Shown here: positions 46,424 through 59,800 of the stretch, in pieces
Position numbering within the stretch: the stretch's first letter is position 1
How the letters are laid out: every line of letters begins with the position of its first letter
Position numbers and translations under genes: made by a program
Assembly (NCBI GenBank): GCA_022701365.1
Contig: JAKUHH010000184.1
Coordinates: 558,001 to 622,000, forward strand
Direction: 5' to 3'
Source: Mycocentrospora acerina
Taxonomy: Eukaryota; Ascomycota; Dothideomycetes; Pleosporales
DNA: 64,000 bases
The notes under the pieces: model-generated
Told to the model about the DNA's origin: nothing
Databases searched by the model: none
What the model saw: the letters and a program-made list of their open reading frames with translations, nothing else

Positions 46424-49400
46424 ATGACAAACAGCTTTGCACCGAGCGTTATCACGCTGACAGTATCGAACATCCAAGCAGATATTCCCATCCCACAATC
46501 ATTATCGGCACGTGCTGAACAGGCAAAGGACAGATTCCTTCGTGATCTTGACAATACCAAAGAGATCCCGGGCACGGCGGTTGAGCTTTGTTGTCTCTTC
46601 TTGACACACAGTTCGAAAATCGACGCAGATAAGACACAAAATTCGGTTGCCGGATACATCTGGCAATATGTCCAGAATGACCTTCTATCCGGAATTGACA
46701 TACATGAATATGCTCTCGAGCAGGCGGAAGATGCAGCACAACGCCAAAAGTTGATCAGGATACATTACAAAGCAAAGCTTCAGGTTATGAGCGAGCAATG
46801 GCAATCCTCATCTGCCTTGCTTCAGGCACAACGAGATGGCCATGCCAGGATATACGGTGTCTTCGGCGGGCAAGGCAACACAAGACACTATCTGGAAGAG
46901 TTGCGAGAAATTTCTCTAACCTATCAGTCACTCGTTGAAGATATCTTAGAGCCTGTTGGCAGCTTACTAAGGCAGTTGGCTAAGGATGATCGCATCTCTG
47001 AGCAATATCCACAAGGACTGGATGTCGCTGAATGGATCCGGTCAGTGGACTCGCAGCCGTCAAACGAATATCTCGTCTCGGCCCCTGTCAGCTTCCCGCT
47101 CATAGGGCTTCTTCAGCTGATGAGATTCAAATCGATCTGTATGTCTCTTGGAATAACCCCCGAGGATTTTCCAAGTCGGTTTGAAGGGCTGGCAGGGCAT
47201 TCACAAGGAGTCATTGTGGCCACTGCAATCTCCACCATAAGGAGCTGGGACGAATATCTCAATGCTGCTGTGAAAGCAGTGACGATTCTATTCTGGATCG
47301 GCGCCCGTTCTTCGCAAGAATTTGGGAAGATTAACTCACAACAGGATCAGATTGTAAGCAGCATCCAGGGGACACCATCGCCCATGTTATCTGTATCAAA
47401 CGTCACTCGGAAAGAATTGGAGGCTGCAATTCTCAGACTCAACGATGGCCTCCCCATTCGATGTCACGCATATCTCGCGCTGGTCAATACGACCCAAGAC
47501 TTTGTTGTCAGCGGTCCAGAGCGTACCTTGGATGCTTTGAGTGGGGTATTTGTGGCACAGAAGAAGAAAGACTCAGTATCCATGCGATTCTTGCCGATTT
47601 TCATACCCTGTCATTCCCCGTTACTTGATAGTGCTGCACATCTGATAGAATCCGACCTTCGAGACGTAAAATTTCTGGCGGGATCTCTCCGGCAGACTGT
47701 CAACTCGACGTCGTCAGGAAATTCAATCGGAAGCAGCCTCGCCTCACAGGACGACCTGGTGCCTACCCTCATCCGATCAATCACTTCTGACCTTGTGGAG
47801 TGGCCCGATATTGTGTTTGCTGGCGCTACACACATCATCGACTTTGGTCCGGGTTCCACGAGTGGTATTGGAACGCTCACACACGGCAACTTGGTTGGCG
47901 AAGGGGTAAGAGTGATTACAGCTGGCAGGTTGACGAAATCAGTAGACTCCGAGATTGGTTCACTCGTCGATATTTTCTCAAGCAGCACACTCCGGTGGGG
48001 AGCAGATTGGAAACAGGAGTTGTCTCCGTCTATCGTCAAGACACCTTCAGGCGCAGTAATCGGGACGAAGCTTAGCCAACTCCTCAAGGTTCCCCCAATT
48101 TTCGTTGCTGGAATGACGCCTACCACCACACACCCGGATTTTGTCGCAGCCATTAGTAAGTTGCGTGCCTCTCCCATCTAAGATTTTATGCTGACATAAT
48201 CTTCAGTGCATGCCGGTTACCATGTTGAGTTCGCAGCAGGAGGCTATCACAACGCCGAGTCTCTTCGCTCTGCACTCTTCCAGCTCCGAGATCTGATGCC
48301 AGTAGGTCGGACAATCACCATGAACGTCATATACGCTAGTCCGAAAGCAATCTCCTGGCAGATTCCCTTTGTTAAGCAACTTCGAGCAGAAGGGTTTCCA
48401 TTGACAGGCTTGACTATAGGCGGGGGTGTTCCATCGTTGGAGGTTGCGACAGAGTATATCACTTCCCTGGACCTCGAACACATCTCATTCAAGCCGAGCT
48501 CCGCTGAATCAATCAAAAGAGTGGTGGAGATTGCGAAGAAGAACGCCCCATTCCCGGTGATCCTGCAGTGGACGGGTGGTCGAGGCGGCGGGCACCATTC
48601 AGCAGAAGACTTCCATTCCCCGATTCTCGAAACGTATGCGGCAATCAGGGAATGTGCCAATATACACCTTGTGGCTGGGTCTGGGTTTGGAAGTGCAGAG
48701 GATGTTATTCCATACTTCACTGGAGCATGGAGTCTGCAGTACGGTAAGAAGTCTGTCATGCCATTTGATGGCGTCCTGTTTGGTAGTCGAGTGATGATCT
48801 CGGCTGAGGCGCATACATCCCGTGGTGTCAAAGAAGCTATTGTTGCCGCTGAAGGAGTCGATGATAAGCAATGGTCTGGCACTTACCGAGCCGCAACTGG
48901 TGGAATAATATCGGTTGTGTCAGAAATGGGTGAGCCCATCCATGTCATCGCAACACGGGGTGCGCAACTCTGGGCGGAGCTGGACAAAACCATTTTTGCA
49001 CTCGAAAAGAAGAAAAGGCCTGCTGTCCTCGGCGCAAAGAAACAGTACATCATCTCACGTCTCAACAAGGACTTCCAACGACCGTGGTTTGGAAAGAAGG
49101 CAGATGGAACTTCCTGCGAGATCTTGGATATGACATATCTGGAGGTAATTAAACGACTGACCAATCTCATGTTCGTGGGAAAATGGATTGATCCCAGCTA
49201 CAAGAAGTTTGTTCAGCAATTTGCCCAGAGAGTGGAAGATCGATTGGCGAACGCGGATGTAGAAGCTCTCCAACTCCACAAGGACGATAATTTGCTCAAC
49301 CTTGAGCGCATCAAATTGCTAATTCCAGAATCATCCACAGCTTTGGTCTGCCCAGAGGATGCGCACTACTTCTTGCAACTTTGTAGGTCTCCAGGGCTCA

Positions 49401-52400
49401 AACCAGTGCCGTTTATTCCAGCGCTGGACGATCATTTCGAAATGTGGTTCAAGAAGGATTCTCTGTGGCAATCCGAAGCATTGGAGACTGTTGTCGACCA
49501 GGATGCGGGTAGAACATTCATTCTACACGGACCGGTTGCAGCACGCCACACGATCACTATGGATGAACCCGTGGGAGATATTCTGAATAGCATCAAAATA
49601 GGTGTTTTGGAACATTTGCTGGAACTGGAGCCGACAGTGTCGCTCTCTACTGAGAAGAAAATGCAAAAACTCCCGTCTTTGCATTTTCTTACAGACCCGA
49701 CTCTTGTAAAGGCGTTGAAGGATCCAGAACTTTCATGGGCGGTTACTTTACTGGGTAGCCCTTCGATTGCTCAATATGGACGCCTAGTACGAAATCCTGT
49801 ACGGATACTGGTGAACAATTTGGTGTTCAAGAGTATCGACGTTCGTTCCAATAGGATATCGTTCCTCGCCGGCGATGCAGACCCAACGGTCCATCTGTCA
49901 TTTGATGGAGATCGAGAAATCAACGTGACCATCGCTACGAGCGTTACCTTCTCCAGAGTTCCAATTTCAATGGTCCTTAAATATGCTTACAATCCAGCAG
50001 CGAGCCACGCTCCGATTGAACAGATGATGGATGATCACAACGAGCGACTTTGCGGTTTCTACCGCCAGCTGTGGTGTCCCAACTCTAAGACTACACAACC
50101 TCTCAGTGAATTCACAGTTACAGAAGGCGACTTTTCCATCGAAGATCCCGGAGTTGCAGACTTTAGCAAAGCGATCGGATACCATCAGGACGACAGCATA
50201 CCACTTGACTATGCCATTGTTATTTCTTGGAAAGCCATCTCACAGCTTCTAGTTCAACATCCTATGGATCTGCTGAGCCTCGTCCATCTTTCCAACCAAT
50301 ATGAAAGTCATGGACAAGTAGAAATAGGGGATAGGATCCACTCCAAGGCAAAAGTAAGCGCCATCATCATTCGAGATGCTGGAACCGAGCTTGAGGTTGT
50401 CTGTAATCTTTTCCGGGAAGGCATGCCTTTGGTCGACATTCGCTCTCGTTTCTTGGTTCGAGGAAATGTCGCCCGAGGCCTCGAACCATTCCATCACGAA
50501 GTCCACGGGCCATATAACGTAAAACTGTCCTCAACTACTGACATCGCCGTCTTAGCAAGTAAAGAATGGTTTATTCTGGCTGGTGGAAATAAACTTGACG
50601 ATCTCGATTTGACTGACGTCACCTTAAGGTTTGAGCCTGAAGTTTTGATTAATGACAACGGCCAGGAAACGACAGGAAGGGTTTCGATTGTCGCCGATAC
50701 GGGAGAACTCTCCTTGATTGGAACAATCAGCCACTTCAGCGAACATAAACGAGGCAACATTGTCATCTCCTATCTGTCACGACACGGCAAGGACCTTTCT
50801 TGCTTCACACAGCAGCAAGAAAGTACCGTCCACACTTCAACCTTCCATAGCCCGAAAAGTAATGAAGCATATTCCCGTGCGTCAGGTGACTTTAACCCCA
50901 TACACACATCCGAAGCATTCGCACAGCTCGCAGGCCTACCTGGCACGATTACCCACGGGATGTACTATTCTGCCATTGTGCGGCAAAAGTTCGAACACCA
51001 CATCTGCAAGGGCAATGCTGCCCGCCTTCAGTCTTTCAAAGTTGACTTCACAGGCATGGTCCTCCCCAATGACGCTCTCCAGCTCACCATCCGGCAAGTA
51101 GGCATGAGAACCGGCATCGAGCAGTTCCAATTCGAAGTCCAATGCGAAAGAACGGGTGAGAAGGTTCTCAAAGGTACGGCATCTATTGCCCCGGCAGCGA
51201 CGACTTTCTGCTTTACTGGACAAGGCTCTGCAGCCAAAGGTATGGGGATGGATCTGTACGCTTCCTCAGCTCCTGCTCGCTCTGTGTGGGACCGAGCAGA
51301 GACGTATTTCCTCTCCCAATTCGGCCTGAGCATTCTCGATATTGTTCGAAACAATCCAAAAGAGGCAGTCGTTTATTTTGGTGGTGTGCGAGGCCGGCAG
51401 CTCCGACGGAATTATCAGGCCATGCATTTCGAGATGCCGTCGACGAAATTGGGGGGAAAGCGAGAGTTTGTGCCCATGTTCCCGGCCATACACGCGCTGT
51501 CGACGTCATTTACGCATCGATCGCCAACTGGGTTGCTTCTGGCTACGCAGTTTGCTCAGCCGTCATTGGCGTTGATGGAGATGGCTGCGTTTGCGGACAT
51601 GAAGGCGGCTGGAGTGGTTGTCCCCGGCCATCATTTTGCTGGCCATTCTTTAGGGGAATACATCGCTTTGGCTTGCAGCACCAACTTCATGCCTTTTGAA
51701 AGCATGCTATACCTGTTCTTCTGTCGTGGTATGACGATGCAGAGTGCCGTGGAGCGAGACGCTGCTGGGAGAAGTGACTATTCCATGGTCGCTGTGGATC
51801 CGAGCCGAGTAGGCAAGGGTAAGTAATCCCACCGCCGATCAATGACTGTACTGTGCTAACAATTCTTCATTTAGTATTTGTCCAGAACGAATCAGCTTTG
51901 CCAAATTTGGTGATGATGCTGCGAGAGAAGACTGGCCTCTTCATAGAAATTGTCAACCTCAATGTCCGTGGCAAACAGTACGTTTGCGCAGGAGACCTTC
52001 GCGCCCTCGACCTCCTGCAGCGAATCTGTGACGATCTTAAGACGAACGACTATCGCAATCCCGAAGAACAATTTGCGGATCTTGTGATCCGCCATGCCGG
52101 TAACAATGACGACATTCCAGCCGCCGAAGTCCAACTGTCCCGTGGATTGGCGACCATTCCTCTCACAGGAATCGATGTTCCATTCCACAGTTCCTACCTG
52201 AGGCCTCGAATGGAAGCATTCCGAAGCTTGTTGGAAGACTGCTTGGATGGCAACAGTCTGACGCCAGAGAACCTGATCGGAAGATATATTCCAAATGTCA
52301 CCGGGACACCATTTAAGATTGATCGTGCGTACTTTGACGAAGTGCTGAATATTACAAAGTCGGAAAGGATTCAAGAGGTGGTACGCGATTGGGAGTCGTG

Positions 52401-52449
52401 GGCGCTGAAAGTCGACAGAGAGAGGTCTTTGATGGCTGTTGGTGCTTGA
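46424..52449 (+). CDS. Fatty acid synthase beta subunit (TOXC-like)
   Basis: Three exons (46424-48155, 48207-51818, 51875-52449) give 1972 aa, near the usual 2050. Domains occur in the FAS1 order. The acetyltransferase has GHSQG at about residue 263. The enoyl reductase starts with FVAGMTPTT at about 560 and continues across intron 1 (HAGYHVEFAAGGYH). The dehydratase has NPIHTSEAFAQLAGLPGTITHGMYYS at about 1480. The malonyl/palmitoyl transferase has GHSLGEY at about 1720. With FAS alpha it forms the multienzyme complex that makes a short or medium-chain acid. TOXC, the HC-toxin beta subunit, is the expected relative. The presence of a dedicated subunit pair beside an NRPS argues for a fatty-acyl-derived amino acid in the product. 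Cytosolic. Confidence 0.94.
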
Positions 52450-54901
52450 AGTGTGTAGATTTGAGGCGAAAACTGCTCTTTTTCTTTTCAAAGGCGTACG
52501 GTTGATTGGTTGGTCTCGCGTGTAGCTGAGCCCCTCGGGATACGTGAGGTTGACTTGGTTTAGAGTTAGCTAGCGTAGTAAACGAATGGGATGACTTAAA
52601 ATATCAATATTCTTATTAAACTGTCCAAATAAGCAAATGAATTACCTTTCCAAGATTCCTGAATTTCCATGCACTATCTCTGACGCCATTCTCTCTATCA
52701 TTGCACGACCATCACATATCTAATTCGAGAGTACCCCGCGTCACACGAGCTGTTGATAAACGGGATCGCAAAGCTCCGATGGAAAGTTCCGACTAAGGAG
52801 TATGGTTACATTTTACGCGAGTATTCGCAATAATAGTCTTGCTGGCAGTAGGGCTGAGAAGGGACAGTAACCCAAGACATTAAACGTGGCCTTTGCAAAT
52901 GTAGTAATGACTAAAATTAGTTATGCATCAGTCATACATTTATTCAAGGCACAATATGCGGCTGAGATGACTGGACTGGCAGACAAGGGCATGGTTACGC
53001 CGACCGAGAGGAAGCAGACGAGAAGAGGCGGTCTTGTGCCACGGCCATGTTACCATCAGGGTACCACTAGGCCCCTAGCGGCTGATGATAAGTTTTTATG
53101 CGCAAATGGCCCTACAGAGCAGGCCCTACTAGCTCAATGCAAAATACAGTCCGCGAGCCTGGTGCAGCACATGTTACCCAGACATGATTGAGTTGTATGC
53201 ATCTTTTAATGAAGACAGCATCTAGACTAAATTGTATTACAGCTAGACTGTTGATGTGGAGCCTTGAATCGTTTCAGGTGGGGCGACTATTAGCGCTTAC
53301 TTGGACCCTGCAGCGGGTCTTCAGACCCTCCCGCGATGTACCCGGTGGATTACGGAAATCGATGTTGCTGGGGGGGATGCCAGCCTGATCCGATATGACC
53401 ACTTTGGCGAGTAAATTACGCTGTAAGAATTATGTAAGGCATGCGACGTAGCGTTCCACTGATTAGGACCGGTGACCGTTTCAGTGGAATGCACCATTTT
53501 GGGTAGACATCTGGCGCAACAGCAGACAAAAGATTAAAATGTCCCTTCCTGTCGTTTGCATGGAGATCAGATGGGAGGTCTGACGACTGAAACAGCAGAC
53601 AACCAAGCTCTTCCTCAACTCTGTGCCAACCATGTATCATCCTGGCACAGTCTACAATCGTCTTTTTGGTAGATGGCGGCCTAGCCTAGTAAGCTTATCT
53701 ATACACAGAATGGGCTTATGCTCTTGTATAGGGTTAAGCTTTCATTAGCTGAATGTGGAAGCTTCTCTTAACTGCAATCCAGCCTAGTGCCTTTTCGTTA
53801 GCGTAGAGCGCACAACACGTTGTTCCTACGTGGCTCACATGTTCACCTGGTCTCAGGGTGTCCAAGCCTGCAAGCGCAGTCTAAACAACACCCGTATTGA
53901 TGGCGACAGGTGGGGTGGGGATTCCATGTAATTTGGACTTCCCTGCGTGCTGCGTGAACCAGCACAGCAGACGTTAGGTGGCCTGAGCTGTGTGCTCATT
54001 TTACGCGAAGTGGGTCCAGTCCTGCGGAACGGCTTGTTCACCCGCCATTTTGTGCCAAAACACGACCGATTCTGGCTTCGCTCACTGCTCTCCGTCGCCC
54101 CGGCGGAGGACCCGATTCTCCTTGCACCATCTGGGAAAATGGAGGCCTGAACAATTATTCTGGGCTTTGGACTTATGCACTTACTGCGCGGCTTATCCAC
54201 GCAAACATGAGCCTCGGGAGTGTACGTGTAAGAGGGAGCTTGTGTGCTTCGAGCACTACTGCCCAATCACAGCCGAGGCTTCAACGTGCGCACAACGCCA
54301 CAGCCAATGGTGGAAAAGACGCCGAACCCTGCAGGATTTCTCTCAAGCACGTCGAGCGTCTGGCTGCTGGATTCTGAGGATTCCTCTGCTGGTGCTGTGC
54401 GTAGGCGCCAATTTGCGCTTCGTGACCATCTCGTATGGAAGCACTAAGAAAACACGAGCTCCCGTAGTGTTCTGACAGTCGGAGGCTGAATGATCACCCA
54501 TTCAAAGGGCTTTGGTGCGACACCCCGCGGCTGAGAGGAAATACACCCCCGCGCAAGCAAAGTATGGTAGAATATGACGAGATCAGACAAAGGCGAGAGG
54601 TGTAGTAATTTTTTATTCATCCTGTCAGCCTGGTACTCTCTCCGAAATCAATCCAAATCAGGAAGGAGGGTACTCTTCGTCGTCGATTGGCCACTGTGTG
54701 CACGCCGTTGGGATGCCTGATAATTGGTTCGTACCCCACTTGCGACATGTGTCCAGGATCTAAGCCGCATAATACGCTGGTGGAAGGTCATCACATTCAG
54801 GGTACTGATTTTGGCAATCTTGACGATCATCAAGAAACTTATTTTCCCCTGTCCTCTCCTTCCCCAGACCCCTCCAAGATCGATACGACGGCATCGGTGC
54901 T
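52450..54901. other. Long intergenic region upstream of the bZIP-ankyrin gene
   Basis: About 2.45 kb without a supportable gene. A GC-richer part (53780-54590) has overlapping open frames on both strands but no family match. A single exact TAGTAAGC lies at 53687-53694. A near match, GCGTAGTAAAC, lies at about 52573-52583. Confidence 0.45.
53687..53694 (+). promoter_or_regulatory. Isolated TAGTAAGC motif upstream of the regulator gene
   Basis: An exact copy of the 8-mer found in the three divergent promoters. It lies 1.2 kb upstream of the bZIP-ankyrin start codon. It could be an autoregulatory site or chance. Confidence 0.3.
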
Positions 54902-56070
54902 ATGTGCATGGCGAACCAGACTCAACCAATGGCCTACGAGGACTTGATGAAGCCAGACGAGGACTGGAGAAACCTCCCAGACAGTGCGCATCGACGAAAA
55001 CTCCAAAACCGGCTGGCTCAACGCGCATATCGTAAGTCTCGCCATGTTCTTTCAAAATGATGCATGTTTGGCTCACAAACATTACAGGAAGAAATCTTCG
55101 TGAACGCAATCACGAAGTCGAGCAATTGAAGCAGAAGATTCAAGAACTACAGGATGCTGCTCGAGGGACACCCCCCGCAAACGACTTGGCCGCTATGGGA
55201 TTGAGCACGCCATGGGACATGCCACCAGCTCCAACACAGGAACTAGATTTCACTGGAGAGCAGATCAAACCGGACCTTTCTGTAAGTCACGAACCAGAGA
55301 ACTTGTCTGCAATTGACACTGACCAAACCTAGCTGTCGCACCAAACTTCAATTTCGGGACAGCCAGGTGCGATGCAAGGCAGCGCAAACATGGAAGACTT
55401 TGACTTCTTCACGTCCTTTGAAGACCACGCGCAGTCGGCAACAAACCTCACAACAGACGGCTCTAATACACTTTCGATTTCTCATAAAAAATCTCCTATT
55501 CCCCAACAAAATCGATCCCAGCAGACCCACCACCTCACACGCTCCAGAACCGACTGCACTCCCAGCAGCGTCTCTGATCCAGCAGAGACAAGCACCAGTC
55601 CTTCCACCTCATCCTCCACCTCTTCCTCCTCACGACGCCACACCCGTCCATCTATCATGACCCGCAACTCCGCCCCAACCCCTCTACATACGGGCATAGA
55701 CACCAACACGAATACGAACAGCCCCCGTAACCAAATCGACCCCAACATCAACGTCCCCCGCCCCTCACTGAGTCTAATCCACCTCGCCGTGGCGGCCGGC
55801 AACGCAGATACCCTGCGCCTCTTGCTACAAGATCTCGCACTACCGGTGAACAAGCGGGACCACGCAGGATACACGCCCCTGCAGCGGGCCGTCATGTCCG
55901 GGCGCACAGATCTAGTCACCGTGTTGCTAGAGAGCGGGGCAGGGGCTGCGACAGATGACGAGAGCGACTGGCCACAAGACACAGATCTAATGACGTTGCA
56001 TGGTGCCGAAGCTCTAATGTCGCGCTGTTGTGCGCGAGGATACTCAGACGTATGGAACGGCGAAAACTGA
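54902..56070 (+). CDS. bZIP-basic-region/ankyrin transcription factor (TOXE-like)
   Basis: Exons 54902-55031, 55088-55281 and 55333-56070 encode 353 aa. The basic region RRKLQNRLAQRAYRRNLRERN is rebuilt across intron 1. It is followed by only a short heptad stretch (VEQLKQKIQELQ), not a long leucine zipper. The middle is Ser/Thr-rich. The C-terminus has ankyrin repeats (SLIHLAVAAGNADTLRLLL and GYTPLQRAVMSGRTDLVTVLL). This basic-region-plus-ankyrin layout is the hallmark of TOXE of the HC-toxin cluster and APS2/Apf2 of the apicidin clusters, which switch on the pathway genes. It is shorter than TOXE (441 aa) and has about two clear repeats. An in-frame ATG at 54908 is an alternative start. Nuclear. 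Confidence 0.9.
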
Positions 56071-56843
56071 GAGAGCGCGCTGTGTGTTTATTTGTTGATT
56101 CGAGTGTACAAACGTCCCTGCATGAACCTCACTACGCATTTACTTCTGCAAGCTACCTTCACAACTAATGCGTAGCCCGCGACACCAAACAACTAGAGGG
56201 AGACGTCTAGATGCAAGCTCTCTCGAATACAGAGACTGTTGCAGAAAGAAGCCTGCGCACGCACCTCATAGGCTAATCTATAGCCAAGAACCTCCGCAGC
56301 CTCCGATTGGTCGCACAGGCCACACTGAAGCGAGGCATGACGAGAAGCTCTCTCGAACTTCATCGCATTTCATTACTTTCACCTTGCGCTCGTGGTCAAT
56401 CCATCATACCCTTTTGAATGGGACATTGGCAGTAACGAGAATGAAGCTTTTACGGATTATGAATGGGAAAATGGCTTGTATTTAATTGATTTGCACTCTG
56501 CTCGGCGAAGATAAGGGGGAAAGGATTTGCCTTAAAAAATTCAGGTATGCTTGAAGTTTTGAGCAACCGGGAGTTTTTTTCGTTATCTTTTCGCCAAAAA
56601 AGATAGGGCTTCTTGTTTGTTTTGTTGCTGCATCTTTAGCGAGCGAAATCACTCTTCTATAGCATTTATTGCAATGTATTCATGACCACACACAAGACTT
56701 TGATTTCAAGTTGAATTTTTACAAGATGTCAGAATTGTTTTAGTCGAGATGAGACTATAGATTTGAAACACTTGCATGTCTCACACCTGCTTCGAGTCGT
56801 TCTATCAACGCCTGCACAATGGTATCTATGTGTGCCCTCCCCG
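56071..56843. other. Intergenic between convergent genes
   Basis: Spacer between the 3' ends of the regulator and the ABC transporter. AT-rich with no gene. It contains the 3' flanks of both. Confidence 0.6.
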
Positions 56844-59800
56844 CTAACTTCTATCAAACTGCAACGACGAAAAGGCACCGTCTGCGCGTTGCAACAGCTC
56901 CATCGGAGTACCGTTCTCCAACAGCCGCCCCTCTCCTAGCACGAGAACGATATCAACGTCCGCCATCCACTCCATTCGGTGCGAGACGACCAACACCGTC
57001 CTGTCGCTGAATTCCGTGTAAATCAATTTGCGAATCAGCTCATCTGTTTCGGCGTCAATAGCACTCGACGGCTCGTCCATGACCACAATGCGACTCGGGT
57101 TCAGGAGCGCTCGCGCGAGGCACAGCAGCTGCAACTGCCCCTTTGAGAAGTGCACATCAGTGACTTCCGTGTCCAACCCCCCATTGACACGGATAGTGTC
57201 TGCGAGCTGGACTTTTTGCAACACGCTCCACAAAGAGACGTCGTCTTCGTGAGCGCTTGGGCCAGAGGTCAAGTTTAGCCTGATGCTGCCTTTGAGCATG
57301 TATGGGGATTGGGGTATGCAGACGAGTCGTTCTCGCAGAGTCTGGCGTGGAATGGAAGAAATGTCCATGTCATCGACTGTGATTTTTCCCGCGCTGAGCT
57401 CGAGGAGGCCAAAGAGAGCAGTGATGAGTGTGGATTTGCCGCTTCCGCTGCGGCCGCAGATTCCGACTTTCTGGCCGGGTGGTATGATGAAAGTCAGGTC
57501 AGATAGTGTTGGGCGCTTGCTGTCCTTCCGATATGATGCACTGACGCCTTCAAACCGGATTTCACCATGAGCAGGCCAGTTGGACTGTGGAGCGGGGAGA
57601 TTTTCTCGTTCGTCCTCTTGGTCGGTTTTCTCGACAAAGTCTTTGATTCTCTTGACGGATCCGATGGAAGTTTCCATTTGGGTCCAGAAGAGGAATAGAT
57701 TTCGCAAATTCTCACCCAGTGAGATGATGTTGCTCAGAATGAGACCTAGTGCCGCCGGGCGGACAACGTCTTTCAACGGGATGGAGACACCAACTAGTAT
57801 GACGGCAAATCCAGCCACGATGAGATCCAACACCAGGTTCAGCCATTGTTGGATGGACAACATCAAATAGAATGCCTTTTGTGATTCCTGCAGGGCATGG
57901 TTCAAGTTTTGCTGAAGCTTGTCTTGCCAGCCGAAGGCGCGGATCGTGGTCAGGCCTTGAATAGTGTCGATGAACTGCGTACAAAGCGGTGCTTTGGCCT
58001 CAATATCTAGGATTCTAAGAGGTTGCGCTGTGCGGAGGTAGAAATGTTGAAGACCGAAGAGGACAGCGAATATGAAGGGGTACGCCGCGCAAATGTAGTA
58101 AAACGACACGGCAACGATGATCAGCTGGGCAACAATACTGGCCAATTCTGGAACACAACAAGAGTTAGCTGGAATCATAGGGTTTTTGGCAGAAGACTTG
58201 CCTGCGGCTGTGTTGATAAAGGCTCCTGGCAGCTCACTATCCGTCAACAACAAATCCTGGCTGAATCGATTTGCTGTCACGCCTGTATCAACTATGCTCA
58301 GATATCCGATGGTTGCTCTATTCTCGATTAGTTCCAGGATATCATAAAATTGTACCAGAAGACCTACCGCATTGCAGTTTTAATCATTTTCTTGTGAAAG
58401 AAAAGTCCAGACCGTGGGACCGCCCAATTCAAATAGAACCATGCGAACATTGTTACTAGAAGCAGCGCTCCTAACTGTAAAGCAATATAGACACCGATGT
58501 ACTTGCCCGAGTCCTGGCCGGGGTGTTTCGTGTTCGCTGTTGCCCACCATGAAAGCCATAGATCTATTTTCAAGTCAGATTCCGATGCAAATATGAATCT
58601 TTTGTAAGAGTCTTACCGGGGAATCGCAGACAAAATGTAAATGAAACGCAGACGACCACAAAGATCGCCATATTGCTTCTACCCAACGCTTTGAAGTAAT
58701 AGCGATAAACGCCTCGATTGCTGGTAGCTTCATGAACATCTGAGGCGAGTGTAATGTTTGGAAAGTCCATTTCCGTTGACTTCTCTTTCGAGACTTCTTC
58801 CTCGTTACTTTGAGAATTACCAACTTTGGAGACATCATATTCGTTTGAGGAGCATGGCGCTGATTCAATCTCCGTGATTGTTTCTGTCACATGGTTCTTT
58901 TTAGCAAGCCACGCTTTCGCACTGCCACTATAATTCAATTCTCCAGATGGAGATAGAATAGCTAGTGTATCGGCTTGTTCCAGGCAGTATGCTGTTCCAT
59001 AATTAGTTGACTTTCAAATCATTGCTACACATTGAAAACATACACGAATGGGTAGCCAGCACGATTGTGCAGCCGGCAAGTCGTAAAAGTCCTTTAGGTC
59101 CACATAAGCCATCGAATACAGCCCTCTCCGTCATTGGATCCATTGCTGAGAAGGCGTCATCCAAGATCACGAGATTTCTTTGTGCATAAGCTATCCGGGC
59201 AAGAGCCTTTCCAAGGTTAGAATGCGAAACTTGTTAAGCGGAATTTCAAAACTTACGATTCTCTGTTTTTGACCGCCACTAAGATTTGGCATATTACTGC
59301 TAATCGTTTGGTTCAATGGAACCCATGTTTCGTCCACGTCGCAGGCAATTATGGACTTTTCGTATCGATCTTTGTCCACATTGTCGTTGCCCAGTCCGAC
59401 TATATTCTCTCGGATAGTGGCTTTGGCGAACCAGGGCGTTTGATCGGCAAACGCGATTTCGCTAGACGACACACTGACATATCCTTCTAGCAAATTCGTC
59501 TCTCCTAAAATCGTTTTCAATAAAGTTGTCTTTCCACAGCCGCTTGGTCCATAGACGACAGTCAAAGAAGAATGTGCGATGGTCAGATCAATTTCACGAA
59601 GAGACGGCAAACTGTCATTGCCCCAACCGATAGAGGCACTCCGAAATTGGATTGCACCGTCTTCACCTTCCTTCTCAAGCTCCTTTTGTTCATGTAATCG
59701 ACGGAAGTCATCATCTATCTTAAGAGAAAGAAAATCTTCAATTCTTTGAAAATTTGCAACTGCTCCCGCAAGCTGTGGTAATGCCTGAAGGAAAGTAATT

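Noticed and set aside
53853..54266. Overlapping open frames in a GC-richer patch upstream of the regulator
   Set aside because: Both strands are open because of base composition. No motif was recognised on either.
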